From positions 1-36,475 of the forward strand of contig JAAUPN010000009.1 in the NCBI GenBank assembly GCA_012033105.1: a DNA stretch of 36,475 bases, written 5' to 3'. This DNA is from Coleofasciculaceae cyanobacterium RL_1_1 (GTDB taxonomy: Bacteria; Cyanobacteriota; Cyanobacteriia; Cyanobacteriales; Geitlerinemataceae). Shown here in pieces: positions 28,258-36,475 of the stretch (position 1 is the stretch's first letter; each line of letters starts with the position of its first letter). The translations under genes and the position numbers were made by a program. The notes below the pieces were generated by a model. It ran no database searches. It saw only the letters and a program-made list of their open reading frames with translations, and had not been told where the DNA came from.

Positions 28258-28298
28258 AAAGGCCGCCTCAGACGAAACTCTGAGGCGGCCTTTGTTGT
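28258..28298 (+). terminator. Strong intrinsic terminator after psbM
   Basis: AAAGGCCGCCTCAGA (28258-28272) and TCTGAGGCGGCCTTT (28279-28293) form a perfect 15-bp stem around CGAAAC. The stem ends in TTT on the plus strand and AAA-mirrored T on the other, so it may work in both directions. Confidence 0.85.
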
Positions 28299-28353
28299 GT
28301 CACGCTGTGGACTTCAATCAGAACAAAGTTCAGAGATTGCTGAGGACAGACGT

Positions 28354-28444
28354 AACCCAAGCATCCTGCTTGTCCACGAGCAAGCTAGAAGCTTGCGCTA
28401 CGCAAAACCGAAATTTTGCCCTAACCACACGGCGAAAAACTATA
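28354..28444 (+). repeat. Palindromic interspersed repeat, copy C
   Basis: Contains AAGCATCCTGCTTGTCC, then AGCAAGCTAGAAGCTTGC (the family core, 28380-28397), a CGCTACGCAAAA spacer, CCCTAACCA and the tail AAAAACTATAG. It shares the core and the tail with copies A (13388) and B (18627). It lies between the psbM terminator and the end of the convergent stress-protein gene. Confidence 0.65.
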
Positions 28445-28493
28445 GCCCCAAACCTCAGATCAAACCGAAAACAAGGCTGGATCTAAGCCTGAA

Positions 28494-29336
28494 CTAAGCT
28501 TCGCCGTTGTTGCGGACTAACAGCACAGGGCAGTTGGCATAAACGCGCACATAGTCCGACAGCGATTTGCCCAGCAGACGATCAATATCCGGTAAGCCTT
28601 TCGCCACACTGGGGCGACGATCGGGGGAACCCAGGACGAGCAAATCGACGTTTTGGTCTTCCGCGAGTTTACAAATCTCGGGGCCTGCTTTGCCGGTTTC
28701 GGTGATGCAGGTGGTGGAAACGCCTAGCAGTGCGGCACGCTTCGCAGCGGCGGATAGCACCGGGTCAGCGCTGGCGGCGAGTTCAGGATCTGGCGGATTG
28801 ACGTGAGCCAAAATGAGCTGACAGTCTGGCAAATCCTTCGCGAGATAGAGTGCCGATTCGAGGGCTTCGGCTGCGGAGTCCGAAGCGTCGAGTGCCACCA
28901 TGATGCGCTTGAAGCGTTTGACGTAAACGTCGTCTTTCACCAGTAACATTGGCCGATCGGCGAGCTGAAAGACGTATTGGCTAACCGAGTTTTCGAGGAT
29001 GGAAACCAAGCGTCCGAGTCCGCGCGATCCCATGATGATCAGGTCGGCGTTTTCCTCTTGGGCAACGTCACAGACGATCGTTTTCGGATCGCCCTGCTTG
29101 AGTCGGGGGTTAATTTTGCTGGCATCCATGTTGATTGTAGACACCGCATCTGCCAGAATTTTGCCGCCTTCTGCTAACTTTTCGGCGACGGCATCGGAGC
29201 TAATTTGTGCGGGAACAACGTGCAAGAGCGTCAGTTTCGCATCTTGGATGCTGGGTGATACGAGTAGCTGGTTGACGACTTCTTCACACAAGCCGCGTCC
29301 AGCAACGGCGACTAGAATTTTTTCGATCTTTTTCAT
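28494..29336 (-). CDS. Universal stress protein, tandem UspA domains
   Basis: A cytoplasmic nucleotide-binding stress protein of 280 residues with two UspA domains. Domain 1 (1-~138) runs IEKILVAVAGRG ... ADLIIMGSRGLGRLVSILEN. The ATP-loop pattern G-x2-G-x9-G is altered here, with Asn in place of the last Gly. Domain 2 (~142-280) begins FKRIMVALDASDSAAEALES and ends VDLLVLGSPDRRPSV ... LLGKSLSDYVRVYANCPVLLVRN. The ATG is at 29336. About 160 bp upstream lies a perfect 44-bp palindrome that may regulate it. It is convergent with psbM. Confidence 0.93.
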   Translation of the reverse strand: MKKIEKILVAVAGRGLCEEVVNQLLVSPSIQDAKLTLLHVVPAQISSDAVAEKLAEGGKILADAVSTINMDASKINPRLKQGDPKTIVCDVAQEENADLIIMGSRGLGRLVSILENSVSQYVFQLADRPMLLVKDDVYVKRFKRIMVALDASDSAAEALESALYLAKDLPDCQLILAHVNPPDPELAASADPVLSAAAKRAALLGVSTTCITETGKAGPEICKLAEDQNVDLLVLGSPDRRPSVAKGLPDIDRLLGKSLSDYVRVYANCPVLLVRNNGEA

Positions 29337-29497
29337 GAAATTTTCTTTAAAAATCTGCTATGACGGCACGTTGGCAGTACACGTCTCATGCGTATACGGA
29401 TCTCTCTGCTGCGATCGCCTCGGGCAGTGGCCGTAGGGTTCAGCATACGCGCGATCGTGAGTAAATGAGTTTGTCGAAGTATGGCGATTTGAAATAC
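29337..29497. other. Leader of the universal stress protein gene
   Basis: Non-coding. No promoter chosen with confidence. Short open frames crossing it look random. Confidence 0.3.
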
Positions 29498-29541
29498 TTT
29501 GAGATATTCCTTGAGGAATATTCCTCAAGGAATATCTCAAA
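29498..29541. repeat. Perfect 44-bp palindrome
   Basis: Arms of 21 bp (from TTTGAGATATTCC... to ...GGAATATCTCAAA) meet at a central TA with no mismatch. Each arm contains ATTCCT-NN-AGGAAT, itself a 6-bp inverted repeat, so the DNA can fold as one long hairpin or as two side-by-side hairpins. It lies between the divergent stress-protein and thioesterase genes (~160 bp and ~240 bp away). No T-run beyond the arms, so it is more likely an operator or cruciform site than a terminator. Confidence 0.85.
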
Positions 29542-29781
29542 ACAACTCGAAAGCTCACCTATGAGCCTTACAGACGAATTGAGCGATTGAGTCTGGCTGT
29601 TTAGGATTTTTAACAGTTGAGTGATGCGATCGGGTGAATGCTTCGGATCAGATTTAGGATGAGATGGGGAGCAAAATTCTGTCGTTCAGCGCTTTAAACC
29701 GATCGCGGTATGGAAACCGTCAGCCCACTTATGATGACCGATAACGCATAGTGAATCTTGTTAATTTTGGGGGATGGGTGT

Positions 29782-30297
29782 ATGGAGTTTTCTGGTGGTG
29801 CAACCGAATCGACGGCACAGGATCGAGCGGGGCAAACGAGCCGATCGCCGATCGCGGATGAAGCTTGCGGTACGTTTACCGATGATGGCTGGTTTGAGGT
29901 GCAGGCGCGGGTTCAGCCCCATCACACAGACTACGCAGGCGTGGTGTGGCATGGAGCCTATATCACCTGGCTGGAAACGGCACGGGTGGAATGTTTGCGG
30001 GCGTTGGGGGTGGGGTATGAGGAACTGGTGCGATCGGGGTGCGATCTGCCGGTGGTGGATCTCACCCTGCGTTACCATCGCGCTCTGCGGTTGGGCGATC
30101 GGGTCTCGGTGCGGACTCGCCTAGAGCCGGTACGGGGGGTTCGGATTAGCTGGATTTATGAGTTATCGTCGCCCGATCGCGATCAGTTGTACGTCACGGG
30201 GCGGGTCACTTTGGTAACCGTTGAACGCGAACAAGGACGCATTGTGCGCCGCCTGCCGGTGACGCTCTCCGAGGCGATCGCGCGTTTGCCGACCTAG
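29782..30297 (+). CDS. Hotdog-fold acyl-CoA thioesterase (4HBT family)
   Basis: Hydrolyses acyl-CoA or acyl-ACP thioesters; family members include 1,4-dihydroxy-2-naphthoyl-CoA hydrolase (phylloquinone synthesis) and YbgC-like enzymes. From ATG 29782 it has 171 residues with a ~35-residue variable N-terminus. The catalytic hallmark VQPHHTDYAGVVWHGAYITWLETARVE (with the conserved Asp and the helix) is at ~48-74. DLPVVDLTLRYHRALRLGDRVSVRTRL follows as usual. The downstream haemagglutinin-like gene starts 17 bp after the stop, so co-transcription is likely, although a functional link is not obvious. Confidence 0.88.
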   Translation: MEFSGGATESTAQDRAGQTSRSPIADEACGTFTDDGWFEVQARVQPHHTDYAGVVWHGAYITWLETARVECLRALGVGYEELVRSGCDLPVVDLTLRYHRALRLGDRVSVRTRLEPVRGVRISWIYELSSPDRDQLYVTGRVTLVTVEREQGRIVRRLPVTLSEAIARLPT

Positions 30298-30313
30298 CCG
30301 AAACTCCCTCGAC

Positions 30314-33300
30314 ATGACGAGCGAAAATGTAATGACTGAACTGAGACGACGACTTCCCGATCAGGTTAGGCGACGTTACCTGCGGTTCGCTGGTACGATC
30401 CACCATCCATTGACGCTCGGGTCGATGCTTGAGTCAACGCTCGGGATGATGATCGGGGCGATTTGGCTGGGGGTGATCGGTCTCCCGGCGCGGCCAGTGA
30501 TGGCGCAAATTATTCCGGATGCGACGCTGCCGCACGCTTCGGTTGTCCTGGATGGCGAAACCGGCGTCGATATTTTGGGCGGTACGATCGCCGGATCAAA
30601 TTTATTTCATAGTTTTGACCAGTTTGTTCTGCGGGATGGCACTCGCGCGATCTTTGTGACGCCGGACAGCGTGGATCGCATCCTCGCTCGTGTTACGGGT
30701 TCGGCGATCGCAGACATTAACGGCACACTGGCCGCCAATGCCGATCTGATTTTGCTCGCACCGAATGGCCTTCACTTTGGCGATCGCGCCCGCCTCGATC
30801 TGAGCGGCTCGTTTCTCGCTACAACCGCCCACGCGATCAACTTTAGCGATGGCCTTACCTGGGCGTCGATCGCCACCGATCTGCCCCCCCTCTTGTCCGT
30901 CAATGTTCCCATCGGTCTACAGTTCGACGCGGCGATCGCACCGGGAACCATCACCGCGATCGGGGGAGATTCGGTCATTACAGTTCCCTCCATTGCTGAC
31001 AACATCTCAAACCGACTGCTATCACCCAATGCGGTTACAAGCGGGACAATCAACGCAACACCTTCCGCAAGCTTGCTGTCCACGGCTCCCGGTCAAACCT
31101 TGAGTCTCATTGGTGGCACGGTTGATTTACAACGGATTCAGCTTGATGCATCGAGTGGCGCGATCGTGGTCGGGGGGGTACGATCGGGACGCGTGCGCCT
31201 CGGCAATCTCGATCAATCTGAGGGCATGAGTCTTGACTTTCAAGCCGCCGAATTGGGAGGACGTATCCAGCTTCACGATCGTGCAGCCTTAACCTCCCGT
31301 GGATTCCCCAACGGTACAATTACCCTCGCCGCCGAATCGATCGCGATCGAAAGCGGAGCTTTCGCCCAATTACAAAACTTTGGCACATCGCCAGGAGGGA
31401 ATCTCCGCCTCGTGGCAACCGCAGATATTTCGATCAATGGCACACCCCAAGACGGTCAGGGCAGCTTGATCAGTACCGAGACATTGAGTCCTGGTCGTGG
31501 CGGCGACCTCATCATCATCACCGATCGACTCAACCTGTTGGATGGAGCTAGCGCCAATACCCTGTCCTACGCCACGGGCATGGCTGGAAATCTCAATATA
31601 GTTGGCGATCAAATTCTGGTGCAGGGCTTTAAGCCGGAACAACCGGGAGAGATCAGCAATATTAATTCGACGGCGCTGGCGATCGGTGATGGCGGCGATC
31701 TTCACTTTCGGGGGCGTCAGCTCGTACTGGAAGATGGCGGCTCTCTGATTACCCTCACCACAGGCGCGGGACGCAGTGGCGATATTCAAGTCAATATGAC
31801 TGAGGGTGTACGGTTGCAAGGGACAGAAATTGATACACAGGGGAGCACTCTCGGGACTAGCACGTTTAACATCGGCGATGCCGGTAACGTCGAGATTAAC
31901 GCCCCCCAACTCTCTATTTTTGATGGGTCTCGTGTGGGGTCGCTATCGGTCGCCTCGGGTCATGCCGGGAATGTCACGATCCACAGTCCGACCTCGATCA
32001 CGCTGGACAATCGCAGCTCGATCGCGGGTGACAGTAGCATCGTCAGTTCCACCGAATCGATTACCACCAGCACGTTGCTTCCGCTCTTGGTTCAGGATAT
32101 CGTTCCCGATCTGGTCAACATCGCGCCGACTGGTGATGCCGGTGACCTAACGATTACCACTCCCTTACTTCAGGTTCAAAATGGAGGACAGATCCAGGTG
32201 GCCAATCGGGGATTTGGCGATCCGGGCCGTTTGGTCGTGGTGGGTGACACCCTACGGTTGGACTCGGGTGGTACGATCGCCGCAGAAACTGTCACCGGCA
32301 ACGGCAGCGCGATCGATCTCGATCTACGTCTGCTAGAGGTTGATAACGGCTCGATCAGAACCGCGACGGTCAATACAGGACAGGGCAGTGATATTCGCAT
32401 CCGAGCCAGCGATCAGGTGTTGGTGACCGCCCGTAGCCTCCAAGAGACCGGAGCGCAAGCCACAGGGCTATTTTTTTCGAGTGCCGACATTCCAGACTTC
32501 AGCATCGGCATTATTTCCGGCTCGGCAGGTGCAGGCAAGGCGGGCAATATTGAGATTGAAGCCGGGGAGTTAATCTTGCGGGATGGAGGGCTGATTACAC
32601 CGTCGGCATTGCGATCGGGGGATGCGGGTCGTTTAACCATCCGAACGGTCGGCGATATTGTCATCGATGGTGGCATCTTAACGACGGCCACCATCAGTCA
32701 GGGATCGGATGCGGGACGGGGTGGAGATATGACGATCGAGGCGGAAAATCTCGCGCTGCTGGATGGCGGTAGTATCTCAACCACGACATTGGGGCGAAAC
32801 AATGCCGGATCACTGGCTGTTAATGTTCGCGATCGTCTGTTGATTGTCGGCGGGGAGACCTCGAACCTATTTTCCGTCAGTGGTCTATCGTCTGGAACCC
32901 TCCGGCTCGGATCGGGCAGTGTTGGCAACGGTGGCGAGTTGTCGATTTCTGCCCAAAACTTAGTGCTTCAAAACCAAGGCCAAATTTCATCGAGCAGTGA
33001 GGGACTGGGAAATGCGGGCAACATCAACATTGATGTGGAGACTCTGCTTCTTGATGACCGTGCCAGCATCATGGCCAGCAGCAGCTCGGGCGAGGGGGGA
33101 ACCTCGCGATCCGCTCCCGTTTAAGTACCGTGCTGCAAAACACCAGCGAACTTTCAACCCAGGCCGGTAACGCGATCTTGGGAGGAGGGAATGGAGGTAA
33201 TCTCTTGCTCCGTACGGGTGTGTTTGCCGCGATCGGGAGCAGTCAGATTTCGGCGAATGCCTTTAGTGGCAGTGGCGGCCAGGTTCGGATTGAAGCTCGG

Positions 33301-33918
33301 GGCTTTTTTCTTGACGATCGCAGCCAGCTTGACGCCAGTTCTGAGCTGGGAATTGATGGCGTGGTGGAAGTCGATAATGACACGATCATCACCGACCCGA
33401 ATTTAGTCTCGTTATCCAGCGAGCTATTGACCCCAAATTTGCTCGCCCAGGACTGCTCGACGAGTAATCGCGATCGCTTTTCAATCGTCGATCACAGACA
33501 GACGATCGGTTTGTTCGATCGTACCCTCGCTAGCACGACGACCTGGCATGACGATCGCGATTGGCGCGAGCTGATGCCCACCGAGGCTCCGTCCATCTCG
33601 ACTTCAGGTCATCGTTCAGCTCCATCGTTAACCACCACACCAACCACCACACCAACCGCCACGCCAACCACCACACCTCAAGCCCTGATCGATACGACCT
33701 TTCAAGCCACCTCAGCCCTAGACCCGACGACACCACTAAAATTCCTCGAAGCAAGCCGCTGGTATTACGATGACGGTCGTATCCAGCTTGGGGACTCCGC
33801 TGCCGTGACGCCGGATCACGGGCGATCGCCGTCCTGTGTTATGCCCTCACCCCGATCGCCGGAGCTACCGACCCATTCCCCTTCATCCGAGGTCGAGTCC
33901 CAAACACAATCGCAATAG
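30314..33918 (+). CDS. Filamentous haemagglutinin N-terminal (TpsA-like) exported protein (one frameshift)
   Basis: A large secreted beta-helix protein of the two-partner secretion type, ~1201 residues after correction. The signal peptide is long (charged N-terminus, TM stretch LGMMIGAIWLGVIGLPA, then RPVMAQ). The TPS domain follows: SNLFHSFDQFVLRDG, VTGSAIADINGTLAANADLILLAPNGLHFG. Imperfect ~25-residue repeats such as GDAGNVEINA, GNLNIVGDQI and LVLEDGGSLITL continue as a right-handed beta-helix. The frame fails in a G run (33094-33099); one more G joins EGG to NLAIRSRLSTVLQN. The C-terminus has LLAQDC, a (T)P(T)TT-rich linker and a short tail. A TpsB/FhaC-type POTRA pore is not in the window. 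The CHAT gene begins 3 bp after its stop. Confidence 0.9.
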
Positions 33919-33921
33919 CTT

Positions 33922-36475
33922 ATGGTTTTTCAGGCTGCACGCTGCCGACTCCAATACATTTCAACTCAGATCCGTCAAACAACTCGGCTAAACCTTCGCC
34001 CGCCCCATCAACTCCGCCCATTTTTTCACCGAAAACACCGCAACATTGCATCTCGACTCGCGTTAGGTTGTATGACCTGGTTGCTGGTGGTAGGTTTCGG
34101 GCAACTGCTCCCCCAGAAGATCAACACCGCTTGGGGTCACCCTTTTGATTTTGAGCGCCCCGTTCTCGCGATCGATCTAGCATCCACCCAGCCAATGACG
34201 ATCGAACACCCGCACCCACCCACCACCGAAGATGTGCTTCCCCTGGCCAGGATCAACGATCTGGAACAGATGGGACGCGATGCCTTGAAGCGTCATCACT
34301 ACACCGAAGCTCAACGTAATTTTGCAGCGGCGATCGCCCACTATGAACGTCTACAGCAGTGGGTAGATGCTGCCGGAAGTGCCTACATGCTGTCGCGCAC
34401 GTACTTCGAGATGGGTGAATTTGCAGCGGCGACGATCGCCCTCGATCGCGGCATTGCCTTCCTCGATGATCTGACCCATCCCCCCGCTGCACTCCAGGCT
34501 CAATTTCAGGCGCAGCAGGGTCAGCTTCAGTACGCCAATAGTCAAACGGAACAGGCGATCGACAGTTGGGAAGCGGCGCTCTTGTTCTATCAAGAGATTG
34601 ACGACACTGTGGGGACGATCGCCACTCAGCTCGATCTCGCGGCCCTCTACCACGAACTCGGTCTATATCAACGCGCTCGCCAACAATTAACGACGGTGCG
34701 GGATGACCTAGATCAGATTGACCGAGATCGGATAGAAACCATCGAGCTACAAACGCTCAACCTGCTGCGTCTCGCGGATGTCGAGCTGATGATCGGACAA
34801 CAGAATAACGCCCAGGATTTGTTTGAAAAGGCTCTCAGGCTGGCGCGTCAAGCCCAATTGAGAGATGCTCAAAGCACGCTGCTCTCTCGTTTAGCACGTT
34901 TAGCTTACGATCGCGGAGACCTAAGCCTCGCCGTTCAGCATTACCGTGAAGCCGCTGCCATTAGCCCCAACCGTACGGGCGCGATCGCCGCTGAATTGGG
35001 CGCGATCGATAGCGAGATGGCGATCAACATCGCCCAGGATCAGAGCCAAACAGATCCGCAAGCATCCTTGAGCGATCCGGCCTTCGATGTAATCGGGATG
35101 CCTCAGACGCCGCAGACCCCAGCGATCAACACCGCGCTGCAAGCCATCTTGAATCGCATGATCGATTTACCCAGCAGTCAGGCCAAAGCACAGCTTCAGA
35201 TCTACCTGACCGAGCGTGTCCGGGATTGGCATCATCACACCGATCGTTGGGCGATCGCCCGCACGATCTCGCCACTGGCCTCAGTGCTGGAATTGTCGAT
35301 CGTCGTGACCTCGGCGATCACCGTACCCAGGCACAGCTCGTGAGCGAGTTGGCGCAGCTCTATGGCGATCTTGGTAATTTCACAGCGGCCATTGAGCTGA
35401 CTCACAATGCGATCGCCCTCGCCAACCAAGCCCAGGCCATGGACATTGCAGCGATTTATCATCATCATCTCGGTCGTTGGCTCATCCAAGCGCACCGTCC
35501 AATGGAAGCACTGGACGCCTACCGGCAGGCGATCGGGCAATTCCGCAGTTTTCGACAGGCGTATGCTTTATCGGATAGCAATACACAACTCTCATTTCAA
35601 ACTACGGTCGAGCCGATCTATCGTGAAGCGATCGGGCTACTGCTACAACCCCAGGCCAGCCAGGACGCGAATCCGCGAAGCACGGGATCTACTCGAAGCG
35701 CTGCAAGTGGCCGAGATCGCCAACTATTTTCGCGCCAATTGTTTAACCAGTCGCCCGATCGAGGTCGGCAATATTGACCCCCAGGCGGCCATTCTGTACC
35801 CGATCGTCTTGTCCGATCGGCTCGAAATTCTCCTGTCCTTACCGGACAACACCATGCAGCGCCATACGGTCGTGCAGCCGCAAGCGGTCACGTTGGCGGC
35901 TGCGGCAGCAGCGCGATCGTCCATGAGTCGATCGCGTGGCCTCCTAGAACAACAAGAGGCCATGCAGCGCCTCGATCGCTGGATTATTGACCCCTTTCGC
36001 GACCGTCTAGAGTCAGCGGGGATAAAAACACTGGTGTTTGTACTGGATGCACCCTTGCGAACAATTCCGATGACGGCGTTGTTTGATGGTCAGCATTATG
36101 CGATCGAGCGCTACAACATCGCCCTAGCTCCTAGCCTGCAACTCCTCGAAACCACACCGCAGCACCGCCAGCCCTTCAGCGTTTTTCTAGGAGCGCTCGA
36201 AGATGCCCGCCTAGGGTTTCGCCCACTTCCCGGTGCACGGGACGAGGTCGAGGCGATCGCCGATCGCCTACCCTCCGAATTGCGTCTCAATCAACAATTC
36301 ACCCTCAAGCAACTCAAAGACGCCCTGCGCTACGCTTCCCATCCGATCATTCATCTCGCCACCCACGGACAATTTGGCTCGACACTCGATAGCACCTTTG
36401 TCCTTGCCTGGGATGGCAAACTCAACCTCACCGACTTTCGGGATGAGCTACTAAGTCGTGATGAAGTGCGTCACG
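33922..36475 (+). CDS. TPR-CHAT domain protein, exported (C-terminus beyond window; two frameshifts)
   Basis: An exported caspase-like (CHAT) protease candidate. The N-terminus holds a signal-like segment (ALGCMTWLLVVGFGQLLPQ, ~47-65, then INTAWG). From ~108 come tandem TPR repeats (ALKRHHYTEAQRNFAAAIAHYE, TYFEMGEFAAATIALDRG, LYHELGLYQRARQQLTTV). The frame changes twice, around 35230-35300 (base lost) and ~35660-35668 (base gained); the chain resumes as RIREARDLLEALQVAEIANYFR. The CHAT domain has LVFVLDAPLRTIPMTALFDG and IIHLATHGQFG (catalytic His, 36352-36369). The catalytic Cys lies past the window end. The gene starts 3 bp after the haemagglutinin stop, so they form one operon. Substrate unknown. 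Confidence 0.85.

Noticed and set aside
29498-29541. Palindrome as a bidirectional terminator
   Set aside because: The two flanking genes point away from it and no T-run follows either arm.

Overview
The window is cyanobacterial chromosome. The evidence is a psbM gene (photosystem II), a cyAbrB-type regulator, a plant-type [2Fe-2S] ferredoxin, a cyanobacterial-style two-partner-secretion haemagglutinin followed by a TPR-CHAT gene, and the very frequent HIP1 octamer GCGATCGC and its CGATCG core. I cannot name a genus. Most of the window is housekeeping and envelope or transport genes. Intergenic stretches are long (300-1200 bp) and several carry small interspersed repeats.

Layout. 1-4425, minus strand: the 5' part of mfd, gdhA, a VOC-family protein and a RfaE1/PfkB-type sugar kinase. 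4552-5196, plus: tRNA-Val(GAC) and a structured, terminator-bounded RNA candidate. 5255-7931, minus: cobU overlapping the end of a glycogen debranching enzyme. 7932-9159: a long gene-free stretch leading to cyabrB (9160-9543). Between cyabrB and its terminator lies a mini-element derived from an IS200/IS605 transposon. 10272-13368, plus: an ABC exporter ATPase and its permease, separated by an array of 10-bp repeats. 13811-18574, plus: an RND efflux adaptor and pump. 18781-21346, minus: rpsF, an unknown two-repeat protein, and a family 9 glycosyltransferase. 21722-27533, plus: a PEP-utilizing (PPDK/PEP-synthase-like) enzyme, a hexose-6-phosphate mutarotase, and a TolC-type outer membrane protein. 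27733-28293, plus: ferredoxin, psbM and a strong terminator. 28494-29336, minus: a tandem universal stress protein. 29782-36475, plus: a tight three-gene run of hotdog thioesterase, exported haemagglutinin-like TpsA protein, and exported TPR-CHAT protein (cut by the window end).

A dominant feature is that eight long genes (mfd, debranching enzyme, RND adaptor, RND pump, glycosyltransferase, PEP-utilizing enzyme, haemagglutinin, CHAT protein) are broken by at least ten single-base frame changes. Most fall in short homopolymer runs. In each fully contained gene whose breaks I could place, undoing the single-base changes makes the length a multiple of three and restores an uninterrupted family-like protein. 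I read these as probable consensus errors, not as decaying genes, and annotate each gene as one unit.

Non-coding content is the more unusual part. There is a ~102-bp MITE-like element (two full copies and one end fragment), a second palindromic repeat family (three copies), two arrays of related 10-bp repeats, a perfect 44-bp palindrome upstream of the stress protein, a structured RNA candidate after tRNA-Val, and the transposon-derived element with an omega-RNA-like 3' end.
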